Notes under the pieces: model-generated
Databases searched by the model: none
Told to the model about the DNA's origin: nothing
What the model saw: the letters and a program-made list of their open reading frames with translations, nothing else
Part shown: piece after piece, positions 32,630 through 46,200 of the stretch
Layout of the letters: each line of letters opens with the position of its first letter
How positions within the stretch are numbered: the stretch's first letter is position 1
Position numbers and translations under genes: made by a program
Origin: Ampullaceana balthica
Taxonomy: Eukaryota > Mollusca > Gastropoda > Lymnaeidae
NCBI GenBank assembly: GCA_944989445.1
Contig: CALYLW010000341.1
Span: 462,246-526,245, forward strand
Length of the DNA: 64,000 nt
Direction of reading: 5' to 3'

Positions 32630-33961
32630 CAACAAATACAAAAGAAAGACAGAAATTTTAACGTTGTCTGGAAACAATTTATTTATTCATATTGCAAAAT
32701 GTGTAAATAAAACTTTATATATAGTAATTTTTATATTTTGTATCAAATCACATTTGAATTTAACAGAATTTTTTTTAAAGTAAAAAATGATAAATTTTAA
32801 TATTATAGTAATAAATTGTTTTATATTTTAAATTGCTTTTCCCAAAACAATAAATAGATAAGAATTTAAAACAATTTATCAAAAATTATTTAAATATTAC
32901 ACATCAAAATGATTTATTTTATGACTATAAAATTTTTACAGATTAAAAACAAATTTTTTAAAAGAATTACAGACATTGTATGCCAGCCAAGCACGCATGC
33001 CGCTCAACTACTGTACAATACTGTACATATATTCATATGATTTACATCAACTGTCCAAAATGCACAGGTCCAAGTTCAAGATCACAAGCTTATTAAGATA
33101 CATAATATTAGTTTTAAATTTCCTCATTTGAAAAAAACAAAACACCTAACATATTTTTTCCCCACAGCTTTATTTTTTTTTAAAAGAAAATATTTTCTTG
33201 TGTTTATTTATCATTAATTGACCATACATTTATTGAATTATATATAATTTTTGCCACATAATTGCTTTGCAGGGAGTTTTTTCTAAAGTTTAATGCTGAA
33301 AAGAGCATAAGAAATTTATTTGCTAAGAACAAAATCTTTATCATTCCATAAAATTATGAAATCCTTGAACTTTTCATTTTTAAAAAAAATAAATTAAATA
33401 ATAAACAAAATGAAAAAAGCAATTAAAAAAATAATTGTTAATTATGTGATTTTTTTAAATGTCAAATTTGGACAAATTTTGTGACCACTCACTTAAAAGC
33501 TTCTCTAATGTGTTTCAATTTAAGAGCCTGTTTTCAAATAAGGCTTTGTCATTTAGTTGTCAGTTTTGAATGCTAGGAATTACACACTTGGATTTGTAAA
33601 TAAGGTTAATGATCAATTAAAATGCTCTTTAAGTTAATACTAATGTACTAGTAATACAATGTCTAATAAGCAGATATATATAACATAATGTCACTTGTGC
33701 CCTATTTTGAGATTTCATAGACTTTACGTAAGTGATTACAGTTAAATAAAAAAGGTGAAATAAACTGAAACAATTATATCAAAGTTGAATAAATGAAAAT
33801 CAATTTAAATAACTTTCTTTAGATAGCTTTGGCTTGCATTAATATCTCAGACACTGCTTTGTAACTTTGGTTCTGTATATATCAAGATGAGAGAGTGACT
33901 TGAACAAACCAGGGTGCTTGGTCAGCTACATACTTACAAAGCTTCAAATATGCAGTCTGTG
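32630..33961. other. Probable 3' UTR and intergenic region of the STAT-like gene
   Basis: AT-rich. Several TTTATT motifs on the + strand (for example near 33316 and 33228) could be the - strand poly(A) signal; none is clearly favoured. Confidence 0.35.
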
Positions 33962-34283
33962 TTACTCTGAGCTCATATTTTCTGAATCATTTTCAAAAGG
34001 CTGGTCAAGTAAAGCATAAATTTCTGTGTCCTTTGTTAATGGATTTAAATTAGATTGCAATAAATATGCCTCACTTGGGCTTAAAATATCTGGCAGTAAA
34101 TCATCCCTACTTAAACACTGTAGATCATGTGGCACATCATTTGATTCATCATTAGATTGGTAACATGAGTCTGAAGATCTTGGCATTTTTGTTGGAGTTG
34201 GTTGAGCCTCATCATCATTCAACATTGATTCAGCAGCTGGTGGTGTCTCAATGGTGGTCTGAGAGTTCGTTGATTGTCCGTAG
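33962..34283 (-). other. STAT-like terminal exon: acidic transactivation-type tail (322 nt)
   Basis: Acceptor tatctcttcag|ctacgg; 106 residues plus TAA. Rich in Asp, Glu, Ser and Pro, with [12 protein letters not shown] and [13 protein letters not shown] segments typical of acidic activation domains (function inferred). Confidence 0.75.
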
Positions 34284-37200
34284 CTGAAGAGATATCAAAA
34301 GAGATAATAAAATAAAAATTCATATGTAATTTGAATATTCAACAGGTGGACGTTAGGATTGAGAAAATGAAGGCTAATGTTGGTCCTGGTGAGGACCGGT
34401 CACTGTTGGGTGTTGGAGATAGTTGGTGATGGTCACAGCTTATTACTTAAGCCTTTTACTCATTTTGGGGTAGGGCTTCTTGAAGAGTGTTTCATTCACC
34501 TTGACCAAATGCTTTCCTTTCCTCATGGCTGCAGGTGTATTCCAGTTATTGAATTCTGAATTCCCCATGTTTTCTTTGACCTTTTTCTCTCAATTCCTCT
34601 TGTCTTATCTATACAGAGGGTCCTTTTATACGGAAGATTATTGCATCCACAGACAATGCTGGTCTGTTGGCAAGTGTCGCAGCATTCACAGGCCACGGAT
34701 ATAAGGGTTCCAAGCAATAACCAGCTGCCTTTGTTTCCCTAACTAGTGTTAGGTACCCATTTGGAGCTGGCTGGACTCAGGGACACCCTTGGCTCTGGGA
34801 ACAAATCCCTGGGTGGACTCAGGGACACCCTTGGCTCCGGGAACAAATCCCTGGGTGGACTCAGGGACACCCTTGGCTCTGGGAACAAATCCCTGGGTGG
34901 ACTCAGGGACACCCTTGGCTCTGGGAACAAATCCCTGCCTTCATGGAGGTTTGAGTTTGTGACCATCAGAATGCAAGCCGAGCACGCATTCCCCTCGATC
35001 ACCATGCCCCTGTGGGTTTCATGTTAGGTTCTATCTGGTAGTGTTATCTGTAGGGTTAAGGAGAGATTTTCTCATCCAACCTCATATTTTCCATCTGACA
35101 TCTTCAGCAATAGGTTTGTGGTACGTCCAGTGTTGAAAGTCTTTCTTGGTGATGAGTTTGATCTCTTTTAGATTCAGGATTTTTTAAAGCCAACTTATGA
35201 GCCATAGTCATAATTGGTTTTAATGGGGGTGTCAATTATTAAATCATGGGTCATTATCATTCTGGTTGATCATAATCATGGTCATTCATAGTTTTAGTTG
35301 GTTATAGTGCTTTTTAAATAATTGTTTGAATAATGCAAATTATGAGGGATTTGGTAAATATTGGAGAATGTCAATGTCAGGATAAGTCAATGTTGTTATT
35401 TGTGTAGTTTGGGGTAAGTCAATATTGGGATTAGTCTATATAAAGGGTTATGTCATCACTATGGTTAGTAATGAAAGGTTTAGTTTGGTAAGATTTAATG
35501 AATGTTGAAGTTAATTATTATTGGCTAAGTAACCAGCCTTGCCCATATATTTAACATGTTCAAATCAAGATATCAAATTTATTTCTGAATCTTTATGAAC
35601 GAAATAATAATAAAACTATTTTTTTTTAAATGTAATAAAGAAAAATTACAAAAGGAGTGAATAAACAAAGTCAACACTCTTTAGAAGTTTTCAAAATAAT
35701 GACCAAAATGTTGTGTTTTTTTTTAAATATTTTATTTGTGTTTATCTTTTCACTGGTAGACAAGTGCAGGAAATAAAAAAAAATTTTAATCTAGTAATTA
35801 TTTTAATAGGGTGAAAATTAAATTTGACAAATGAATAATTCTAAAAATAGTTGTGTCAAATTTAGGAATTCATATGTAAGTAATTACTCACTTATGAATT
35901 TGTATTACTTTCTTCTCTGATGTTTTGGTGCAGTATCCATTTTCATTAGGTGGCTCCTCAACTAAAAAAGAATGATTAATTTCTTAGAGTTCAACAAAAA
36001 AATGTTTAGATCAACAGCTCTCAATGTGTAGGCAATGAAAGTCTTTAAAATTGTGGGTAATGGGGTGCACTAAAAATAATCATGTTCTTTTTTAAAAACT
36101 GGTACAAGGCATGAAGATGATAAATTATCTGTTACAACTTTAAAATGAAACGCAGATGTCATTGTTTATTTACTGCTGTAACACAGATGTCATTGTTTAT
36201 TTACTGCTGTAACACAGATGTCATTGTTTATTTACTGCTGTAACACAGATGTCATTGTTTATTTACTGCTGTAACACAGATGTCATTGTTTATTTACTGC
36301 TGTAACACAGATGTCATTGTTTATTTACTGCTGTAACACAGATGTCATTGTTTATTTACTGCTGTAACACAGATGTCATTGTTTATTTACTGCTGTTCCC
36401 CAAAAATGGAAAGTGACAAGAGAAGAGTTCACAACAAAGATAGCATAAAAACTAAAGGAGCAAACTGTCAGATATTAATTACTTTTTTTTCCTTAAAGTT
36501 TAAGTAAGTTTTATTATTAGAAGGTGTCTGATACAGATACTTTTATGCTGTCATTGTTTTTGGTTGTACATCTAAAGCAGTTTTTTCAAAAAGAATATCT
36601 TCATAGTGATTTCTGATGAAAATGACAGATTTGCCTCAATGGTAACACACATGGTTTGTTGGTGATTTAATGAAATAAAATGTTTTTTGTCTTAACCTTG
36701 CATAGTTAAGCTAAAAGCTTTTTTTTTGTTTAAAAAATCAAACAAAGATTGTTGCAGTGAATTAAAGAGTTAACTTAACACTCTTATGTCTTATCTATAC
36801 AGACGCTCCTTCTATATAGAAGATTATTGCATCCACAGACCATGCCAGTCTGTTGGCATGTGACGCAGCGTTCACAGGCTGTGGCTATGAGGCTTCTGCG
36901 CTTTACCCAGCCGCCTTTGTTTCCTTAACAAGTGTTAGGTACCAACTGGGTGAAATCTGCCACACCCTAGGCCCCAGGAACAAATTCTAACCCGTGACCA
37001 TCGGTATGCCAGCTAAGCGCGCATGCCACTCGACCAACGTTTACTAATCTTTTTAAGGATGAAGAAGATTTTCAGCATTAGCTATTTCATACTTATCTTG
37101 TCTTGTCTTATCTATACAGACGCTCCTTCTATACAGAAGATTAATGCGTCCACAGAACATGCCGGTCTGTTGGCAAGTGATGCAGCGTTCACAAGCCTCG

Positions 37201-40200
37201 ACTATAAGGGTTCCACGCATTACCCAGCCGCCTTTATTTCCCTACCTAATGTTAGGTACCCATTCGGAGCTGGGTGGACTCAGGGACGCCCTAGGCCCCG
37301 GGAACAAATCCTTTGCAAGGATTCGAACCCGTGACCATCGGTACGCCAGCCGAGCGCGCATGCCACTCGACCACCGTTCCCCTTAAGTTCTGAGTTCAAA
37401 ACAAACAGATTTTTCTCTCTTCCACAATGAAAGAAAGATTGCTAAATAGGTTGTTAAATTGAAGTTCAGAAATTTCACATATGATATTTCTAATTTACTT
37501 TCTTTATTTTAAAAACAAATTGAAATTTGCATAAAAATAACACTATTTAAACAAAATCAGCTGTCTGGAAATAAATAATATAAACAGGGGAAAAAAAAGA
37601 ATAAAATAAAAATTTTCTCTTCATAACCTCTGCTATTATCAATAGTAATGCCTGGTTGAAGTTGGTGAAGTTTAGGGTTGATTAAATAAAATTAAATAAC
37701 GTTAAATGATTGCAAAAGCTTAAGACATTGTACTAAGGAATTTGGAGTGTATAAAATATGAAAGAAATTGAGATTGACATACCGCAAATAAGAATGTTAA
37801 CAAAATCTTAATTGTATCCTAAAATTTAATTTGTGTTTTTAGTCTAAATGACTACCTTTGGTCTCAACAAAGAATTAACAATTTAAATTTTTTAAAAAGC
37901 ATTCAATTAATTCTCTGATATGAGAATTATCCCTACACTTTAATTCAAATGTTAACCTCATACCAATGTTTATTATAGTTAAACTGCTATGAGAATCAAA
38001 TCTATTTTATGAGCAAGCTGGTAATGAAAACTACCAAAGCTTATATTTAAAAAAAACTTGAAGCAATTCACGAAGCCAGGATGAACTTACCAATAGACCT
38101 AGCTAGAGATAATGTTTTATTTACAACAGGAGTTCAGGTATTACTAGCTCAAATGTGTGTAATTAATATTCTTAATTTTTTTTTAATGATATGCTGTATA
38201 ATTAACTTCAACATATCAATTTGTAAATATCTTCAGTAAAAGATCATCTATATAGATAAATCGGTGGAAAAATGAAGCCGATCCATAAAACATTATGAAT
38301 TTAACAAATTTTTTTTAACATTCTAGAATAAAGTTGATAGTAAGATTTTTTAAAAAAATATTATATATTTAGAAACATGAAATGTCTTCATCAGTACCAA
38401 TAACTTACACCTACACACACGTATAAAAATCTATCTATATATATAATTCTCTTCGTGGTCGGACCCTGCGAGACACCAAGCTGCAAGTATGTTCAACAGA
38501 TACTAATTTTAGAAAGCAGCGCACCAAATTACTGCACCAATGCATCAAAAGGTGTGCAAATTAAATATGCGCTGTAAAAAAAATTATATGACGTCTATGT
38601 TTTCGCTGATATTTTAATTTTGTAAAAAGGGAACAATGTAAAAAGTTATAAAATACTTTATGTACATTTCAGAAAGTTTAATATTTCGTATTGATCAAAC
38701 AAGGACAAGTTAGTTGGGATTTTGAAAAAGATGGGCGCCTTAGGCGCCCTAAAAAAGTGAATTTTTTCAAAATAAATAGATTTCAGCTGAACACTTCCGT
38801 CATTTTTTACGGGTGATACGCCGCGGGTCTCTCCAGAGTTCCTTCTTTTCATTCACTCACAGGCGTTTGCCCAAACCCACCTCATTTTGACAACTGTGTC
38901 TTTCAGGAAGTCTTCACCCGTCACTAAATCATTAGCGGCGTATGCTACGCCACGGGTCATCTAGTTTAAAATATTAAAGCTATTTTTAGTTTAGGAATGT
39001 GTCAGAAAGTTGTCTTTTAGAATGAGTTTATGGCCTGATGAAAGGAACAATTTTGAAAACCAAAGATGAAGTTTAAAAAAAGAATGTTTTTAAGCCTCTG
39101 CCTAATATATTTTAGAGTATTAGTATGGTTAATGGTGCAACATTAATACAGAAATAACATGCATTTTGTTCAGTTAAAACTTATAATATTTTGACGGCAT
39201 GTTCAATTATCTTATCTATTTCACTCTTCTTCTATACAGAAGAATATTGCGTCCTTTGCTTATCCATGATTTATTTTTAGTCTTGAATTTTTATTAGACT
39301 TTTAAATTTTGATAGTGTGTTGGTTTTCCTGGTTTGATCAGGCAATCCATTCCACATCCAAAATCCAGATGGGAAAGATACAGAATAAGAAAAGTGTTTT
39401 TATCCCGATGTTTATCTGAGGGTTGTATTAAATTATCTTTGTCTTGTATTTCCAAGTTAGTATTAATTGCTTTATGTATTATTACTACTCTTCTCTTTGT
39501 TCTTCTATACTCTATACTCTAGTTTTTCAAGGTTTAATGATTTAACTAATGTGTCACTCTTATCAATTTTGAATATTTTCCAGTAATGAATCTTGCAGCT
39601 CTTTTTTGAACTATCCTAATAAGGTTGACTGAACTAGTGAGATGTTGATTGTTTTATCTGAGCTTCATGAGCTATGCGCACATTTTTATCATGGATTGAC
39701 ATTACCATGTAGACTTGGAGTGGAGAGAGTGATAAAGTGAAGTTTAAATTAAATTTAGAGGGATATTTTTTAAACAGATATTGAACTTGATATTTTCATA
39801 TGCTAGAACAGGGGTGGCCAGACCTAAAGTAACTGGGAGTTTTCATTACCAGCTTGCTAGGAAGTCCTTGCAAACGTAGAACCACCAGAAACACTTAGGG
39901 ACAAGGCAATTATAACCACTGCAGACAGGTACCGCAGGCTAAACACCAGAGAACCCTGCTATCAAATGCAGAATAACTGGGACAGACGAGGGCGGTTGAA
40001 GCGGTCCTCATTTATGCATCAAGTAATGGAACTTGATAGGGCCGTCAAACCCCCACAAAACAGAAGGCAAACTATAAGTGTCCCACTTAAACCGCCCTAT
40101 GCGGAGGCTACACGTCCCGAAATAAGTTTTTCTTTGAATGACGCGACAGTGACGAAAACGCAGCCTTGAATATGTACAGAAAGTAGCTGCCCTTAACACA

Positions 40201-43200
40201 ATTGAAGGTTTCGCGGGAACCCAAGTGAAAGTGTTTCATGGATGGATCTGCCAACTTGAGAGCAGGAACTGCAGGTTCATGCTCTCATACCATACCCAAT
40301 AGGTGGGCCACCAAACGAGGAAATTTCGGGACCCTGTGTGACTATTGCATCGAATTACAATGCGATTGTGGAGCTTGAAGCTATGCACAGGGCCCTGGAA
40401 AGTGTGCACCACACACTGCAGGGGATCGGATCTAGTAGGTTTTGACACGGTAGTGCTTTGTTACTCGATATCAGCTCCCGAGGTCCTGAAAAGTGAGAAG
40501 TGTAGCACCCACTTGCTTGATGACATCTTAGATGACGTGGGTAAGCTTGAAAAACTCGGGGCTAAGGTAACAGTGCAGTGGATCCCGAGCTAGGTGAATG
40601 TTGATGGCAATGAGAAAGCATACTCCCTGGCAAAAACCAGGGCGCTCCAACCCCAAACAAGACGTTCCAGTCACTTATCTCGGGGAAAGACTGCAATGGA
40701 CCTCTTCAGGAACAAGTGGTACCAAGAGCGGGCTGACAATACGAATGCCAGTGGGGTATTTACTAACATGCCCAGGCCAAGTCGATCAGACCAGGGGTGG
40801 AGTTTGAGTCGCAAAATACCAGATGTTAGGGGCTCAAATGCGAACACAGCACTGCCGGATGTACTCATATTTCAATAGGCTAGACCATAACAGGGACTCG
40901 AACTTCCGTCATTGCAGCCAAGCCTCTGAAATAGTACTACACTTGTTAACTTCGTGTCCCACGCTAGACATAGCCGGGGAGGTTAGGCAGGCAAAAGATT
41001 CCCACGTGAAGATAGTGTTGTGTGGCACTGCTCAGCAGATGAAGAAGGTTGCCAAGGCCTTAAGAGAATAAGTCTCAGGCCAAAAGAATATGTAGAAGAA
41101 AAAGAAGGGAGCCATTTTATAATATTAAAAAAATTGTTGAGAGCCGCATTGAAGCACTATGGGTGATTAAATCTGGCTTGGAAATCTTCCAGTAATCCTT
41201 GTAGCATATCTTTCATAAATCATACGCGAGCCGCAAAATGAAAACAGAAGAGCAGCATGCAGCTCGACAGCCGCGGTTCGGCCACCGTTGTGCTAGAATA
41301 TGATTTAATGGAGTTTATATATAGAGTTCTCTCTTATTTTACTCAAAACACAAACATTTTAAAACTGTTGATACGACACGATATAATACTTTTAATAATG
41401 GAAGGAATTTTACAATAGTGTACAATTAAAAATCACATGCTCTTTTTATCTAAAAAGTAATTTTTTTTACACATGTACTCTACTGTACTTTATATAGGTT
41501 CTTTTGCAGTTATATTGAACAAGAACATGTAACTAGAAAAATGAAATGTTAAATAGAAATTTAGCTCAGGAGAAAATAAAAAAAAGGTACAAACCTTGAT
41601 AGCACATTTTTATGTGATCAAATGAAATATTCTGTGGATAAATGATTGTCTTAATTCCATCTTTATCAGGTAGTGCCAGATTCGACAGCTCTCTGACAAG
41701 ACTGTTTTCGTCATCACTGTCAATAATATGATGTGCGAATGAAGTTTCATCACCTGTATGTAGTTGAAAACACCAGTTTGAGTACTGGACTTATATATAA
41801 TCTATAATGAACTCATAACACTATCCAAGTTTATTTTAATAATTTGGAGTCTACTACATAAAGATAGGGAATATAAGAGCATCTCGACCCAACTTTCACT
41901 GTCACCCGTTCATGAACATTTATGCTATTTATCTTCTAAGAGCCATAACTTCGTGCAATTTTGGATTTTGAGTATTTCATTAGTATTACATTAATTTTAA
42001 TCTCTATTCAAAAAGAGCATTGAAGAGAAAATTATAAAGAACATGCTAAGGTAAAATTGGTATTAATAATTAATCTTTATCTAATAAAGAATTTTTTTTG
42101 TTGAAATATTTCAAATCTTTTTTCAAAAATGTGTCAAATCAAAATTGTTTTTAAAAAATCACACATTGAAAAAAAATATTTTTTAAGGGCTGGTACTGAT
42201 TAAAAAAATTTTGTTTGATTAATCGGGAAAATATTTAATGGATCAATCAATTGATTTCAATTAATTATATTTGTATAACGCATATATAGATCCCATTAAG
42301 CCGCGATTCATTATTTCGCGAAATACGTTAATCGCTGTAATTCCATGGCTCCAAAAAAAATTTTTGACGTAACACAGCAAATTTGTTCTGCTATGCAAGA
42401 AATAAGGAAGAAAATCCATTTGTTTGGTTCTGACTACCAATAATTAATAGTTAATTTCCGCAATTTAAAATTGAAATACCAATCATAGCTAGGAATTTAT
42501 TTTAGTAGGTCTAGAATAACACATTTTTTTTCAACAGAATATTGAAATTTTTTGACAGACACACAAACTACACTTTTATTAAACATACATTTGCTACTTA
42601 CCATTTGCTTCTGAAACCACATCAACAACAATTTTAGCAGTTGGTCGACAGGACTTTGTACTGCATACATGATTGTGTGAGATTCTTACAATGGCACTGC
42701 CAAGTGGTTTTCCACCTAGTTCTGACAAGACAGCTTCAAATGACAAAAAAACTTGCAATGAACCTAAGATAGAAAAATATGACAATCAACATTTACAATA
42801 CCCACAATGAATATCTGAAATAATGACATCATCATCATCCTCATCATCATCAGTCCCGAGACTGTTGCGGTCGTTGGTGGAGAGCGCACGAAAACATCAA
42901 CAGACAAGGATCTCCACATTTGCCTGTTAAGTATTTTATGTTGTCAAGCCAACTTTTCCGCTACTGACCTCTTTGCCGGCCCCCTTCTACAGTGCCTCGA
43001 AGGATGATTTTTGTTATGTCGCAGTATATGACCGAACCATCCCATCTTATGTTTCTTAATTGTTGTTATGATGGTTTCTTGACAACCCACAATAGAGTTT
43101 ATTTTGTCCCAGACATATTCATTGGTCTTGTGTTCCAGATAAAAGATCTGGAGAATTTTTCTCATGCATTTGTTTTCAAATGCCTGCAGCTTGCTTTTAG

Positions 43201-46200
43201 TGGTTAAATGATGACAACTTACATCTTAAATATAACCCAAAAAAGTCTGACAATTGACCCGCCCCCACCACAAAAAAAGAAGAAATAATAATGAACTAAA
43301 ATTTCATTGGATGACAAATGTCATAGATAGACATAGGATAGGAAAAAGAAAAAAATCAATTTTTTACATTTTCATTTTTACCTTGGCTTGTCATCATTTT
43401 CATTTTTCAGGATTAAACATTTTTTAAATTTTTCAGCTGTGTTGCAAGCAGCAACAAACCAGGTATAGAATGAAATGTCAAGGTCGTCTTTTTGATTGTT
43501 CTGTTTGCCTCGTTTCTGGTATGGCATCTTCTTTTGTATAAAATTATGCATCTTTACACAACTGCCTTTCTTAGTGAATGCTGAAAAAAGATTAGCAGTT
43601 ATAATTGAATAAAAAATATTTGAAACGACTAGTTAAAATATTGCTCTGATAAGTGCTATTGAAAAGCTGAGGTAAAAAATAATTTAATTAAGGTGTTCTT
43701 ATAAATGTAGGCTTTGTTGCTATTTAAGGGTGGTTTTTACCTTTTAATGTAATACATTTTTAAAAATCTGATTTAATTTATTTAAAACATTGGATTGAAA
43801 TAACAACAGCAGATCTAGGGCAGATATTTATTTTTATACTATTTCGTTAAAATAGTGATGTAGTCTTTTCTGTAGTGTCACCGTTCTCCGTGAGGACATT
43901 TTAACTTTCTTTTCCCAGTAGCCTTTAGTTAAAGAAATATTCTCAAGTATACTTATGTAAATACCTCACATATATATTCTAATTAAATACACCCTTCCCC
44001 TCTCATAGAAATTAAAGTAGTAAATTTCAAATTGCAAACATATGTTTTATAATAATCACATGTTGTGTGATAAACTGTATGGCATACTTACTTTTACAAT
44101 TTGGATCAAAATAGTTTTAAAAACTAAATTCAGACTACTTACAGAGAATCATATTTTGCAAACTTTTTATATGCTCGCTGGTGAATCCATGGGGGTCAAT
44201 AACTTCGTAGATTACTTGCAGCAGGGATAACACTTTTTCAATTTCAATTTCTTTCAGACACTTGTATGGAGCTTTATACTACCATTAATTTATGAACAAA
44301 GTATTAACATTCTTGAAGATCATTTAGAAATGTTTACAAGTAATTATAAAACCATCTTAAAATAATGGTTAGGCCATTAAAACGCTTAAAAAATGTTTAC
44401 AAAATTTTATTTATGTTTTTTTTAATGATTTTCAAATATTTAATTAAGTCTTAGAAAACAATGAAGAATTGAGGATTGAAACTCAAGTTTTTTAAACCTT
44501 GATTATTTAGACATCACAAATTCCTAAAACCCTCCATGTCAACTATTTTTTATGAGATTGAGAAATTCCCTTTTTTGTGTGCATCATTACTTGAGGGATT
44601 ATGGTTCTTTCACAGCATGTTTCATTTGCCATGATAACCCACATGATTTAAAACAGACAATTATAATTTCCACCCATCTTAGGTATTTTCCATATTTAAA
44701 CAGAGTTTTATTACTTTCCCAACTTGGTCAAGGAAGTCATCGATTCTACTTTTAAATCCTTAATTAGAGATCAACCTGCAGTTGACCTCAGTGAATTAAG
44801 CAAAATTAGATTTTAACTGATTTTCTTTAACTTTGATATATTTCAATGCTTTAAATTTTATTAATTTAATCATGATGATGTAAGTTAATTCTGCAATTCA
44901 CTAACCAAAATTTTACATTTAAACACATCACAAGTTTATTAGCCCCACACACAATGGGCATTTTGATAATTTTTTTTACCAGAACTTATTCCATGTTAAT
45001 TATGGTGAATAGATTTTTAAATATTTGTTATATATCAACCCACTCTGACCAATGTTTAAAACTTAAAGCAGGAAAATCTTTTTCACAATGTACTTGTGGA
45101 ATCTCCATCTACATCACAACTCTGTGAGCAGGGCAATAGACTTTAAGTCTATTTTAACTGGGACAAGTTGTTTACATTCAAGAACAATGAAGAATACACC
45201 AGATACTGACCAGAACAATGAAGAATACAACAGATACTGACCAGAACAATGAAGAATACAACAGATACTGACCAGAACAATGAAGAATACAACAATACTG
45301 ACCAGAACAATGAAGTATACACCAGATACTGACCAGAACAATGAAGAATACAACAGATACTGACCAGAACAATGAAGAATACAACAGATACTGACCAGAA
45401 CAATGAAGAATACAACAGATACTGACCAGAACAATGAAGAATACAACAGATACTGACCAGAACAATGAAGAATACAACAGATACTGACCAGAACAATGAA
45501 GAATACAACAGATACTGACCAGAACAATGAAGAATACAACAGATACTGACCAGAACAATGAAGAATACAACAGATACTGACCAGAACAATGAAGAATACA
45601 ACAGATACTGACCAGAACAATGAAGAATACAACAGATACTGACCAGATCCTCTTTAGCCCAACAGTACCAGTCTACAGCTCCAGTGTAAGGCCACAGTTG
45701 TGGGTTGCCAGTCCTGACAGTGAAAGGAAGGGAACAACACTGCAGAGAAAAGAAGGTAACTGGGTAAATGAATGGATCTTGACAAAACTTGGTATATAAA
45801 AACTTGGTAGCCCATTTTAAAATACTATAGGACGTTGAACTCCTAATGTCCATTACTTTGTGGTCGGGGTCCCAAATTTTTTTTGATAAACGCTTAAGAT
45901 TTTATTCTCATTATGACTTAACACAATCTTTAAAAATATTGCCAAATATATCTATTATGATCCAGATTGAAATGAACAATATTTCAAAATTTATAACTTG
46001 CATCGATTGGGCATGGGGCCCTTAATGTCATATTTTAGTTATATAACTAATATGAATATTAATTTATTCATCCGATTGTAAAAAATTTTGAGAAGTTGTT
46101 GAATATGTTCTGGATACGTTTTTGGCATAGAGAGTATTAAAAATAAAAATTTATGGTGCCTGAGGGCCCATAATGTCATTTTCTCCTTATATAACCTACT

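Noticed and set aside
45149..45853. 234-residue - strand ORF as a single protein
   Set aside because: Most is 31-bp repeat translation. Only 45644-45739 is kept, as a STAT exon bounded by splice sites.
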